Part shown: positions 17,479-25,169 of the stretch, piece after piece
How the letters are laid out: each line of letters begins with the position of its first letter
How positions within the stretch are numbered: the stretch's first letter is position 1
Assembly: GCF_002967075.1 (NCBI RefSeq)
Contig: NZ_PUGE01000002.1
Location: forward strand, 248,001 to 312,000
Direction of reading: 5' to 3'
Source of the DNA: Corynebacterium sp. J010B-136
Lineage (GTDB): Bacteria; Actinomycetota; Actinomycetes; Mycobacteriales; Mycobacteriaceae
DNA length: 64,000 bases
Translations under genes and position numbers: made by a program
Notes under the pieces: generated by a model
The model's database searches: none
Seen by the model: the letters and a program-made list of their open reading frames with translations, nothing else
What the model was told of the DNA's origin: nothing

Positions 17479-19044
17479 ATGTCGCGTCATCATCAAGACA
17501 CGGTCACCGTGGGAGTCGGTGCGCTTTCGATTGAAGAAGTTGTTGCTGTTGCCCGGTTTGGCGCGCAGGTAGAAATCTCTGCTGAAGCGCTGGCGGAGAT
17601 TTCTGCTACGCGGGAGCGTATCGAAGAGCTGGCGAAAGACCCGACTCCGGTCTATGGCATCTCCACTGGTTTTGGGGCACTGGCCAGGCGGCATATTCCT
17701 GAAGAAATGCGTGCGCAACTGCAGTTATCACTGGTGCGCTCACACGCGGCGGGGTCAGGGCCAGAAGTAGAAACCGAAGTTATCCGCGCGCTGATGCTCC
17801 TGCGCTTGTCCACCCTGTGCACCGGGCGTACCGGGGTGCGTCCGGTGGTTGCGCAAACCTATGCCGCAGCACTCAATGCGAAGATTCATCCGGTAGTCCA
17901 CGAATACGGTTCCTTGGGCTGCTCTGGCGATTTGGCACCACTCGCGCACTGCGCGCTCGCACTGCTCGGGGAGGGACCAGTTCGCGTGGATGGTAGTGAT
18001 ATTCAAGATGCTGGCGATGCACTATCGGCAGCCGGGATTGAGCCGCTAGTGCTGCGCGAGAAGGAAGGGCTTGCGCTTATCAACGGTACCGATGGCATGT
18101 TGGGCATGCTGTGTCTGGCGATTACCGATCTTCGCGAAGCCGCCAAGGTTGCTGATATCGCCACCGCCATGACCGTCGAAGGGCTTTTGGGAACCCTTGC
18201 GGTATTTGCCGATGACTTGCAGCAGCTGCGCCCGCACCCAGGGCAGGCGGCATCGGCAGCCAATATTCGCGCCATTGCTGAGGGCTCCAAGATTTTGGAG
18301 GCTGCTTTTGAAGATTTCAAAAAGACCCAAGTCCAAGACGCCTATTCTGTACGCTGTGCACCGCAGGTCGCCGGAGGTTTCCGCGACACGATCGAACACA
18401 CCGCGCTCGTTGCGCAGCGCGAATTAGCATCCGCGGTAGATAATCCCGTGGTTGCCTTGGATGGTCGGGTAACCTCGAATGGCAATTTCCACGGTGCGCC
18501 CGTGGCTTATGCTTTAGATTTCTTGTCTATTGTTGCAGCTGATTTGGCATCGATTTCCGAGCGCCGTTCTGACCGCTTCTTAGATGTCGCACGCAACCGT
18601 GGACTCAACGCTTTTCTTGCCGATGACCCCGGTGTGGACTCGGGCCACATGATTGCCCAATACACCCAAGCTGGCATTGTCTCTGAGCTCAAGCGCTTGG
18701 CCACACCGGCTTCTGCCGATTCCATTCCATCGTCGGCGATGCAAGAAGACCACGTGTCCATGGGCTGGGCTGCTGGGCGCAAGCTGTGTAAATCAGTCGA
18801 TGGCCTGCAGCGCGTGCTGGCAATTGAGGTCCTTACTGCTGCGCGGGCCATTGATCAGCGCACCGAAGGTGATACTGCGCAGGCTGCCGCAGGAACCGCC
18901 GCGGCAATTAATACGCTGCGCAAAGTCACTCCTGGGCCTGGCCCGGACCGCTTCTTAGCGCCGGAAATTGAAGAAGCCGTAAAACTAGTTCAGTCTGGTG
19001 TATTGATTGAGGAGGTTGAAGGCAGCATCGGCAAGCTGCTCTAA
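17479..19044 (+). CDS. hutH: Histidine ammonia-lyase
   Basis: A 521-residue enzyme that removes ammonia from L-histidine to give urocanate. The motif GSLGCSGDLAPLAH near residue 143 is the site where three residues cyclise to the MIO electrophile; here the triad is Cys-Ser-Gly rather than the commoner Ala-Ser-Gly, a variant allowed in the family signature. Other conserved parts: YGISTGFG near 55, LINGTDGML near 195, VQDAYSVRCAPQV near 280 and QEDHVSMGW near 423. ATG 17479 has AAGGAG upstream. First enzyme gene of the hutH-hutU-hutI run; the 258-bp gap to hutU carries a HutR-like site, so hutUI may have its own promoter. Confidence 0.96.
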   Translation: MSRHHQDTVTVGVGALSIEEVVAVARFGAQVEISAEALAEISATRERIEELAKDPTPVYGISTGFGALARRHIPEEMRAQLQLSLVRSHAAGSGPEVETEVIRALMLLRLSTLCTGRTGVRPVVAQTYAAALNAKIHPVVHEYGSLGCSGDLAPLAHCALALLGEGPVRVDGSDIQDAGDALSAAGIEPLVLREKEGLALINGTDGMLGMLCLAITDLREAAKVADIATAMTVEGLLGTLAVFADDLQQLRPHPGQAASAANIRAIAEGSKILEAAFEDFKKTQVQDAYSVRCAPQVAGGFRDTIEHTALVAQRELASAVDNPVVALDGRVTSNGNFHGAPVAYALDFLSIVAADLASISERRSDRFLDVARNRGLNAFLADDPGVDSGHMIAQYTQAGIVSELKRLATPASADSIPSSAMQEDHVSMGWAAGRKLCKSVDGLQRVLAIEVLTAARAIDQRTEGDTAQAAAGTAAAINTLRKVTPGPGPDRFLAPEIEEAVKLVQSGVLIEEVEGSIGKLL

Positions 19045-19121
19045 CAACCTGAAACTTTTACCGCTCTTAGCTTTGGTACAACCTGGCGAGGGGCGGGTTT
19101 TTCATGCTTTCCACTGCGAAG

Positions 19122-19135
19122 TCTGGTATTTCAGA
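19122..19135 (-). promoter_or_regulatory. HutR-type operator between hutH and hutU
   Basis: Minus-strand reading TCTGAAATACCAGA fits the 14-bp HutR motif I remember from C. resistens (TCTGwwATwCCAGA) at every position. It lies 168 bp before the hutU start codon. The motif source is memory, not a search. Confidence 0.7.
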
Positions 19136-19302
19136 CACCTAGCCCCTCTGTGGCCTGTTGCACATGCGTGTTTCCTTTTAAGTTAATTAATAAGCGCATA
19201 ACAGCTAAGGGGACAGCCCCGGAAAACCGACCTTGTTGGACTTTCGGCCCTTTCACGTTAGCTCTAAACAACCTTCTGAAAATGTCTTTGAAAGGAACCA
19301 CA

Positions 19303-20982
19303 GTGTCTCAACCACGCGAAGTCCGCGCCCCTCGCGGCACCGAACTCAACGCCAAGAGCTGGCAGACCGAAGCGCCTTTGCGCATGCTGATGAATAACCT
19401 CGACCCTGAGGTTGCTGAGCGCCCTGAGGACTTGGTGGTCTACGGCGGCACCGGCAAAGCAGCGCGCAACTGGGAATCTTTCGACGCGATTGTGGAAACC
19501 CTTAAAGACCTCGAATCCGATGAAACCTTGTTGGTGCAATCCGGCAAGCCAGTCGGTGTGTGGAAGACCAATGAGTGGGCACCGCGCGTGCTGCTGGCTA
19601 ACTCCAACCTGGTTGGCGACTGGGCGAACTGGGAGCACTTCCGCAAGCTCGAAGACGAGGGCCTGATGATGTACGGCCAGATGACCGCTGGTTCCTGGAT
19701 TTACATCGCAACCCAAGGCATTTTGCAAGGCACCTATGAAACCTTCGGTGCGATTGCTCGCAAGCGTTTCAACAACACCCTGGCTGGCACGCTGACCTTG
19801 ACCGGTGGCTGCGGCGGCATGGGTGGTGCCCAGCCTTTGGCAGTCACCTTAAACGGCGGTGCAGTTTTGATTGTGGATGTGGATGAAACTCGTCTTAAGC
19901 GCCGTCAGTCCAAGCGCTACCTGGATGAAGTCACCACCGATATTGACGAAGCATTGAAGCTTGCATTGCAGGCCAAGGAAGAAAAGCGCGCCCTTTCGGT
20001 TGGCCTTGTCGGCAATGCGGCCGAAGTCTTCCCGGAGATTCTCCGCCGCCATAAGGCAGGGGAATTTACCGTCGATATTGTCACCGACCAGACCTCCGCA
20101 CACGATCCGTTGAGCTACCTGCCTACCGAAATCAGCGTCGAAGACTGGCACGCTGAGGCCAAGGCAGATCCTGAGACCTTCACCAAGAAGGCTCGCGAAT
20201 CCATGGCGGCGCAGGTGCAAGCCATGGTGGAATTCCAAGACACCGGCGCCGAGGTCTTCGACTACGGCAACTCCATTCGCGATGAAGCACGCCACGCAGG
20301 CTACACCCGCGCATTCGAATTCCCGGGCTTCGTCCCTGCCTACATTCGCCCGCTATTCTGCGAGGGCCTGGGGCCATTCCGCTGGGCTGCACTTTCTGGC
20401 GACCCAGAAGACATCAAGGTCACCGATGCCGCGCTCAAGGAACTCTTCCCTGACAATGAGCACCTGCACAAGTGGCTCGACGCTGCTGAAGAATACGTCG
20501 AATTCGAAGGCTTGCCAGCGCGTATTTGCTGGCTCGGCTACGACGAGCGCCACAAGGCCGGCCTGCTCTTTAATGACCTAGTGCGCGAAGGCAAGATTTC
20601 TGCGCCGATCGTCATTGGCCGCGACCACCTTGACTCCGGCTCCGTGGCATCTCCTTACCGCGAGACCGAAGCCATGCTCGATGGCACTGACGCGGTTGCC
20701 GACTGGCCGCTGCTCAACGCCATGACCGCAGTTTCTTCCGGTGCTACCTGGGTATCCATCCACCACGGTGGTGGCGTAGGCATGGGCCGTTCCATCCACG
20801 CTGGCCAGGTCTCCGTTGCCGATGGCACCGACCTGGCTGCGGCGAAACTACGCGCTGTGCTGACCAACGATCCTGGCATGGGCGTCATCCGCCACGTCGA
20901 TGCCGGCTACAACCGCGCCAAGGAAGTCGCCGATGAGCGTGGCGTGCGCATCCCGATGGAATTTCACTCGCGAGAAGACTAA
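19303..20982 (+). CDS. hutU: Urocanate hydratase
   Basis: A 559-residue NAD-dependent urocanase that adds water to urocanate to form imidazolonepropionate. The sequence shows the NAD-binding region [14 protein letters not shown] (near residue 168) and the urocanase signature [10 protein letters not shown] (near 401) with its catalytic Cys. Length equals the usual 550-560 residues when the GTG at 19303 is taken; AAAGGA lies eight nt before it. An upstream in-frame ATG at 19150 would add 51 unrelated residues and is rejected. Second of three co-oriented hut enzyme genes; hutI follows after 48 bp. Confidence 0.95.
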   Translation: MSQPREVRAPRGTELNAKSWQTEAPLRMLMNNLDPEVAERPEDLVVYGGTGKAARNWESFDAIVETLKDLESDETLLVQSGKPVGVWKTNEWAPRVLLANSNLVGDWANWEHFRKLEDEGLMMYGQMTAGSWIYIATQGILQGTYETFGAIARKRFNNTLAGTLTLTGGCGGMGGAQPLAVTLNGGAVLIVDVDETRLKRRQSKRYLDEVTTDIDEALKLALQAKEEKRALSVGLVGNAAEVFPEILRRHKAGEFTVDIVTDQTSAHDPLSYLPTEISVEDWHAEAKADPETFTKKARESMAAQVQAMVEFQDTGAEVFDYGNSIRDEARHAGYTRAFEFPGFVPAYIRPLFCEGLGPFRWAALSGDPEDIKVTDAALKELFPDNEHLHKWLDAAEEYVEFEGLPARICWLGYDERHKAGLLFNDLVREGKISAPIVIGRDHLDSGSVASPYRETEAMLDGTDAVADWPLLNAMTAVSSGATWVSIHHGGGVGMGRSIHAGQVSVADGTDLAAAKLRAVLTNDPGMGVIRHVDAGYNRAKEVADERGVRIPMEFHSRED

Positions 20983-21030
20983 ATCTCGCGAAAGAAAAAA
21001 CGGGAGACATAAAACTGGGAGGATAGAGAT

Positions 21031-22242
21031 ATGAAACTGTTCAAGAATATCTCAGAACTGCGCACCGTCTCTGATGCTGGCACCATCAAAGACGCCGCGC
21101 TCGTAGAAGAAGACGGCATCATCCGCTGGGTCGGCACAGCCACGGACGTGCCTGCTGAATTCGCAGAAGCCGAGACTATCGACTGCGGCAACCGCGCAGT
21201 ACTTCCTGGCTGGGTGGATTCGCATACGCACATGATTTTCGACGGCAACCGCGCCGAAGAATTCGAAGCACGAATGGCCGGTGCCGACTACGCTGCCGGG
21301 GGCATTGCCGTGACTATGGAAGCGACTCGGTCTGCCGGTGCGCAGCGCTTGGAGAAGCTCCTGGTAGAGCGCATCCAAGCAGGTCACGCCGGTGGCACCA
21401 CCACTTTTGAAACCAAGACCGGTTACGGGCTCAATACCGAATCGGAGCTGGAGGCAGCACAGGTTGCCGCCGCGCATGCCGATGACGTGACCTTCTTAGG
21501 CGCGCACTTGGTTCCCCCCGGGGCAGATGCGGAAGAATACGTCGATCAAGTCGTCGGCCCCATGTTGGAGCAGGTCGCACCGCATGTGGACTGGATTGAT
21601 GTCTTTTGCGAACGCGGCGCTTTCAACGAGGCCCAGTCGCGCCGGGTCTTAGAGGCCGGTAAGAAAGCTGGCTTGGGACTTCGCGTTCATGGCAATCAGC
21701 TTGGCGATGGCCCCGGTGTCCAACTCGCTGTCGAACTCGGCGCCGCATCTGTTGATCACGTCAACTATCTCACGGATGAGGACGTTTCGGCACTCGCTGG
21801 CTCTGACACGGTAGCGACCATGCTCCCGGCATGTGATCTGTCGACGCGGCAGCCGCTTGTCGATGCCCGCCGGCTTCTCGATGCCGGCGCCACCGTCGCG
21901 ATTGCCTCGAATCTCAATCCAGGCACAAGTTTCACCTCGTCGATGAATTACTGCGTTACCACTGCGGTGCTGCAGCAATACATGAGCTTGGACGAAGCTA
22001 TCGAAGCAGCCACCTTAGGCGGTGCGAAAGCGCTGCGCCGCAGCGCAGTATCGACCGGTGGCGGCAGTGGCAGCGGACTTGACGCAAAGGGCCGTCCTGC
22101 CAAAGGCCAGCTGGTTGTTGGCGCGGCATGCGACCTGCATATCCTCGATGCTGCCAACGCGATTAATCTGGCATACCGCCCCGGCATGCCCGCGACCTAC
22201 CAGACGTGGCTGGCAGGGAAGAAGGTCTACAGCAGCCGATAA
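21031..22242 (+). CDS. hutI: Imidazolonepropionase
   Basis: A 403-residue amidohydrolase that opens imidazolonepropionate to N-formimino-L-glutamate. The metal ligand motif DSHTHMIFDGNRAEEF (near residue 66), substrate-region YGLNTESE (near 130), VHGNQLGD (near 217) and the loop SNLNPGTSFT (near 300) follow the HutI order. GGGAGGA stands seven nt before the ATG. The last codons overlap the end of the convergent response-regulator gene by 16 bp (22227-22242), so there is no room for a terminator between the two units. Completes the pathway with hutG. Confidence 0.95.
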   Translation: MKLFKNISELRTVSDAGTIKDAALVEEDGIIRWVGTATDVPAEFAEAETIDCGNRAVLPGWVDSHTHMIFDGNRAEEFEARMAGADYAAGGIAVTMEATRSAGAQRLEKLLVERIQAGHAGGTTTFETKTGYGLNTESELEAAQVAAAHADDVTFLGAHLVPPGADAEEYVDQVVGPMLEQVAPHVDWIDVFCERGAFNEAQSRRVLEAGKKAGLGLRVHGNQLGDGPGVQLAVELGAASVDHVNYLTDEDVSALAGSDTVATMLPACDLSTRQPLVDARRLLDAGATVAIASNLNPGTSFTSSMNYCVTTAVLQQYMSLDEAIEAATLGGAKALRRSAVSTGGGSGSGLDAKGRPAKGQLVVGAACDLHILDAANAINLAYRPGMPATYQTWLAGKKVYSSR

Positions 22243-22913
22243 CCGGCCCCGCGGATGGTTTCAAGACGCTGCGCACCAATCTTTTTGCGCAGCGTCGCAA
22301 TATACACATCCACCACGTTAGAACCGGGGTCGAAATCCAGTCCCCACACTTGGCTCAGCAGCTGCGCGCGAGATAACACCATGCGCGGGTGGCGCATAAA
22401 AGTCTCCAACAGGCCAAGCTCGCGACGCGAGAGGTCCTTCCATTTGCCATCGATAAGCACCCGATGCTCGCGAATATCCAAGGTGAGCTCCCCATGGTTT
22501 AAGGTGGCGAATTCATTCGCCCCGGTGGCACCCGTAGGCTCCGCTGCCGGCGCCGAGTCTTGCAGGCGCAGCCGCACGCGCGCGAGCAACTCCGCGAACT
22601 GGAAAGGCTTCGGCATATAGTCATTCGCCCCGCCTTCGAGTGCGCGCACCCGATCTTTTAACGCCGTGCGGGCAGTCAGCACAATAACCGGGACATCGAC
22701 GCCGGCGGCGCGCAGCTTGGTGAGCACATCGGTGCCATCGAGAAGCGGAAGCGATAGGTCCAAAACGACCAGCTGATACGAATTTGACTGCGCCAATCCC
22801 AGCGCCAACGCGCCATTATCCGCGATATCGCACGCATAGCCTTCGGCTTCTAGCCCGCGTTTGATAAAGCTTGCGATGTCTTGGTCATCTTCAACAATTA
22901 AAATCCGGCTCAT
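22227..22913 (-). CDS. OmpR/PhoB-type response regulator
   Basis: A 228-residue response regulator. Receiver domain (about 1-115): acidic pocket EDD near residues 8-10, phospho-acceptor Asp in LVVLDLSLPLLDG, conserved Thr in VLTART and Lys in YMPKPFQF. The C-terminal winged helix (about 130-228) has the OmpR pattern SRRELGLLETFMRHPRMVLS and ends GAGYRLL. It overlaps the upstream kinase gene by 4 bp (ATGA), so both are translated together. Targets probably include its own operon, headed by the Asp/Trp-tail protein. 3' overlap with hutI is noted there. Confidence 0.95.
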   Translation of the reverse strand: MSRILIVEDDQDIASFIKRGLEAEGYACDIADNGALALGLAQSNSYQLVVLDLSLPLLDGTDVLTKLRAAGVDVPVIVLTARTALKDRVRALEGGANDYMPKPFQFAELLARVRLRLQDSAPAAEPTGATGANEFATLNHGELTLDIREHRVLIDGKWKDLSRRELGLLETFMRHPRMVLSRAQLLSQVWGLDFDPGSNVVDVYIATLRKKIGAQRLETIRGAGYRLL

Positions 22914-24352
22914 CGTGTCACTGTGCTTTCAATAGGAATTTCAATACCAAACGTCGCTCCCTGCGACTTATGCTCTTTTTCTGCTGGGGAGCTGATTATT
23001 ACCCGGCCACCATGTGCTTGGGCAATGGCTTGAACGATGGAAAGGCCAAGCCCTGCCCCCTTGCTCCCGGAACCGGGCACGCTGTTAACACCTGGCGACT
23101 GCTCTTTCTTCTCCAATGGTCCGCGGTGAAAACGCTGGAAAAGCGCCTCCTGCTGCGATTTTTCGACCCCGGGGCCAAAATCTGTCACGCTAAACCGTGC
23201 ATGCGTACCCTCAATGCTGCTGGTGATATGAATCGGTGAATCCTGCGGGCTGTACTTTGCGGCATTGCGCACGAATTCCAAGACCGCCTCGGTAATGCGC
23301 GCCGAGTCGCACGCTATAGTGCCCTCACCGATTCCGACGACCTCCGAGCGTCCATCGGTCAACATATGCGCCTTGTCATCGATATCGATGGTCAGCTGCG
23401 ATAGATCTACTTCCTCAATATTCAAGAAATCGGAATCCGCCGATTCCGCAATCGCTAGCGTCAATAAGTCGTTGACCATGCGCGTCATGCGGTCCAGTTC
23501 TGAAATGCACAACTCCAAAGACCGTTCGCGTTCTTCAGGCGTTGCCGTATCGAGTAGTTCTAGATTGCCGCGCACAATTGTAATTGGGGTGCGCAACTCA
23601 TGCCCCGCATCATCAATAAACTGCCGCTGTGCGCGATAGGCCTCATCGATGCGGTCCATCATGTGGTTAAACGTGCGCGCTAGCTGCGCGACTTCGTCAT
23701 CGCCATGCACCGGCACCCGGGTAGTCAGATTCGACTGCGAGATCCGCTCCGCAACATGCGCGACTTGGCGCACCGGGGCGATAATACGAGAAGAAATAAC
23801 CCACGCGATTGCCGCGGCCAGGCTCAGACTAATCAGTCCCAGCCCTGCAAAAATGAGTGTTTGCCGATTAAGGTCGGCATAAACCTGCTCGGTGGACACC
23901 AAGACCACAACGTAGTCCAAGCCGCTTTCCGATGGCACCGTAATCTTGCCCCAGTGAATTCCCTCAGTAATACCTGAACTTTCATCACCTATGACAATGG
24001 AACGCACCATGGGGCTAAAAGCACGCGCGTCAACATCCGGGCGCGTCAGCGAATCTAGCTGCTGGAACACCAAGCGATCATCGATAACGCCAACCAGGAC
24101 CTCATTGGCCTCCGGTACTTCGTGGCTCAGATAAGTCTCAATCAGCTGCGCGCTTGATGCATGCCCTCCCGCAAGGCGTGAATGTGCTTCGACTTCGACA
24201 GCTGTCTTTTCGACAGCCTCATTAGCAATATCGTGCACGTCGGCACGGCGCAAGGAGTCGGTGAAGTAAATCATCGACGCCAGCGCGGCGAACACCACCA
24301 TGATGATCCACACCATGATGGAGAATCGGAGGGAGACAAAAAGCCTTTTCAT
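22910..24352 (-). CDS. Membrane sensor histidine kinase
   Basis: A 480-residue kinase: first membrane helix about 10-30, extracytoplasmic sensor about 31-165, second helix about 168-190 (GLGLISLSLAAAIAWVI), HAMP about 192-243, dimerisation/phospho-His domain with DDAGHELRTPITIV near 250, and an ATPase domain with FVRNAAKYSP (N box), DFGPGV (G1) and GLGLSIVQAIAQAHGG (G2). An insert rich in Gln/Ser/Gly lies between G1 and G2 boxes. It is the partner of the overlapping response regulator. The gene 35 bp upstream encodes an exported acidic tail, so the sensor may read cations, cationic peptides or that protein (inference). Confidence 0.94.
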   Translation of the reverse strand: MKRLFVSLRFSIMVWIIMVVFAALASMIYFTDSLRRADVHDIANEAVEKTAVEVEAHSRLAGGHASSAQLIETYLSHEVPEANEVLVGVIDDRLVFQQLDSLTRPDVDARAFSPMVRSIVIGDESSGITEGIHWGKITVPSESGLDYVVVLVSTEQVYADLNRQTLIFAGLGLISLSLAAAIAWVISSRIIAPVRQVAHVAERISQSNLTTRVPVHGDDEVAQLARTFNHMMDRIDEAYRAQRQFIDDAGHELRTPITIVRGNLELLDTATPEERERSLELCISELDRMTRMVNDLLTLAIAESADSDFLNIEEVDLSQLTIDIDDKAHMLTDGRSEVVGIGEGTIACDSARITEAVLEFVRNAAKYSPQDSPIHITSSIEGTHARFSVTDFGPGVEKSQQEALFQRFHRGPLEKKEQSPGVNSVPGSGSKGAGLGLSIVQAIAQAHGGRVIISSPAEKEHKSQGATFGIEIPIESTVTR

Positions 24353-24387
24353 GTTAGGTAGGGGACAACTCTCAGCGTTATGCCGAC

Positions 24388-24843
24388 TTAATCGTCATCG
24401 TCGTCATCATCCCAGTCGTCATCCCAATCATCATCGTCCCAATCGTCATCATCCCAGTCATCATCCCAGTCGTCGTCATCGTCGTCCCAGTCTTGATAGG
24501 TCAACGGCACTTGCGGGGTGATGTATGCGGGCTCTTGCTGGATGTCATCAGATACATCGTCGACATCGTCGCTATCATCATCGCGTTCCGAGCTAGGAGT
24601 AACTGGTGTGGACGGGCCCTGGTTGTCGGAGTGCTCTTTGCTTATCGATGGCTCAACCGTCACCGCGGAAGGATCAATCTCCGGAGCAGTGCGTGTATTA
24701 GCAATGGCAGAGCCTGCGACAACAATGGTGCCCATCAAGGCGACAATGCCGGCCAGGGGAGCAAAGCGCTTGACTGGGGAAGCCTTGGACTCTTTCTCAG
24801 GCTCGAAAGCGGAAGTGTTCGGGGTGTGTGGTGCCTCGGACAT
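24388..24843 (-). CDS. Membrane protein with Asp/Trp-repeat tail, first gene of the two-component operon
   Basis: A 151-residue protein. Residues 1-22 are cytosolic and charged, about 23-45 form one membrane helix (FAPLAGIVALMGTIVVAGSA), and the rest should be outside the cell: a Ser/Asp/Thr-rich stretch, then a tail of repeated D-W-D-D units that covers the last 35 residues with seven Trp and Asp in nearly every other position. No named family. ATG 24843 is chosen because AGAAGG precedes it by seven nt; ATG 24861 has none. The poly-acidic tail could bind Ca, Mg or cationic peptides, or act as sensor ligand for the kinase encoded 35 bp downstream. The repeated DNA is slippage-prone, so length may vary among strains. 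Confidence 0.8.
   Translation of the reverse strand: MSEAPHTPNTSAFEPEKESKASPVKRFAPLAGIVALMGTIVVAGSAIANTRTAPEIDPSAVTVEPSISKEHSDNQGPSTPVTPSSERDDDSDDVDDVSDDIQQEPAYITPQVPLTYQDWDDDDDDWDDDWDDDDWDDDDWDDDWDDDDDDD
24391..24494. repeat. Imperfect short tandem repeat coding the Asp/Trp tail
   Basis: The plus strand repeats units like CCCAGTCATCAT and CCCAATCATCATCGT in multiples of three bases through the 3' end of the membrane-protein gene. Changes in unit number would keep the frame. Confidence 0.75.
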
Positions 24844-25169
24844 GAAAAAACCTTCTTTCAAAAGTCTGGGTCAAAAAGTATCACGTTTAAACTCCCAGCG
24901 GAGGAAGTAAATTCACCATGCTCGATGGTCGAACACTTATAAGTATGGAAAGCGCATGTGAAAGACCGATGAGGCAAACATTAGAATTTCTTAATGTTGG
25001 TTTAGGCGTGCAAGTGCGCGACTGCATCGTTAGCAATGAAAACGCAGCGGCCTGCTGAAAGGTGAGCGCTGCGCTGAAAGTGAGGGGGATGTGTTTGCCA
25101 ACACCATCGACAGTTTTGGGGCAATAATAATAGTATTTCTGCTTCGCCTAGCGTAAGGTTAAGCGAGCA
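24844..25169. other. Intergenic region, divergent promoters presumed
   Basis: 326 bp between the Asp/Trp-tail gene and the RNA helicase gene. It must hold both divergent promoters. A 46-codon ATG frame at 24918 lacks a ribosome-binding site and is not called. The long A+T-rich leader before the helicase would fit cold-responsive control, but I see no defined riboswitch or operator. Confidence 0.4.

Noticed and set aside
24918..25058. 46-codon ATG frame upstream of deaD
   Set aside because: No ribosome-binding site and no recognisable protein feature; likely leader sequence.
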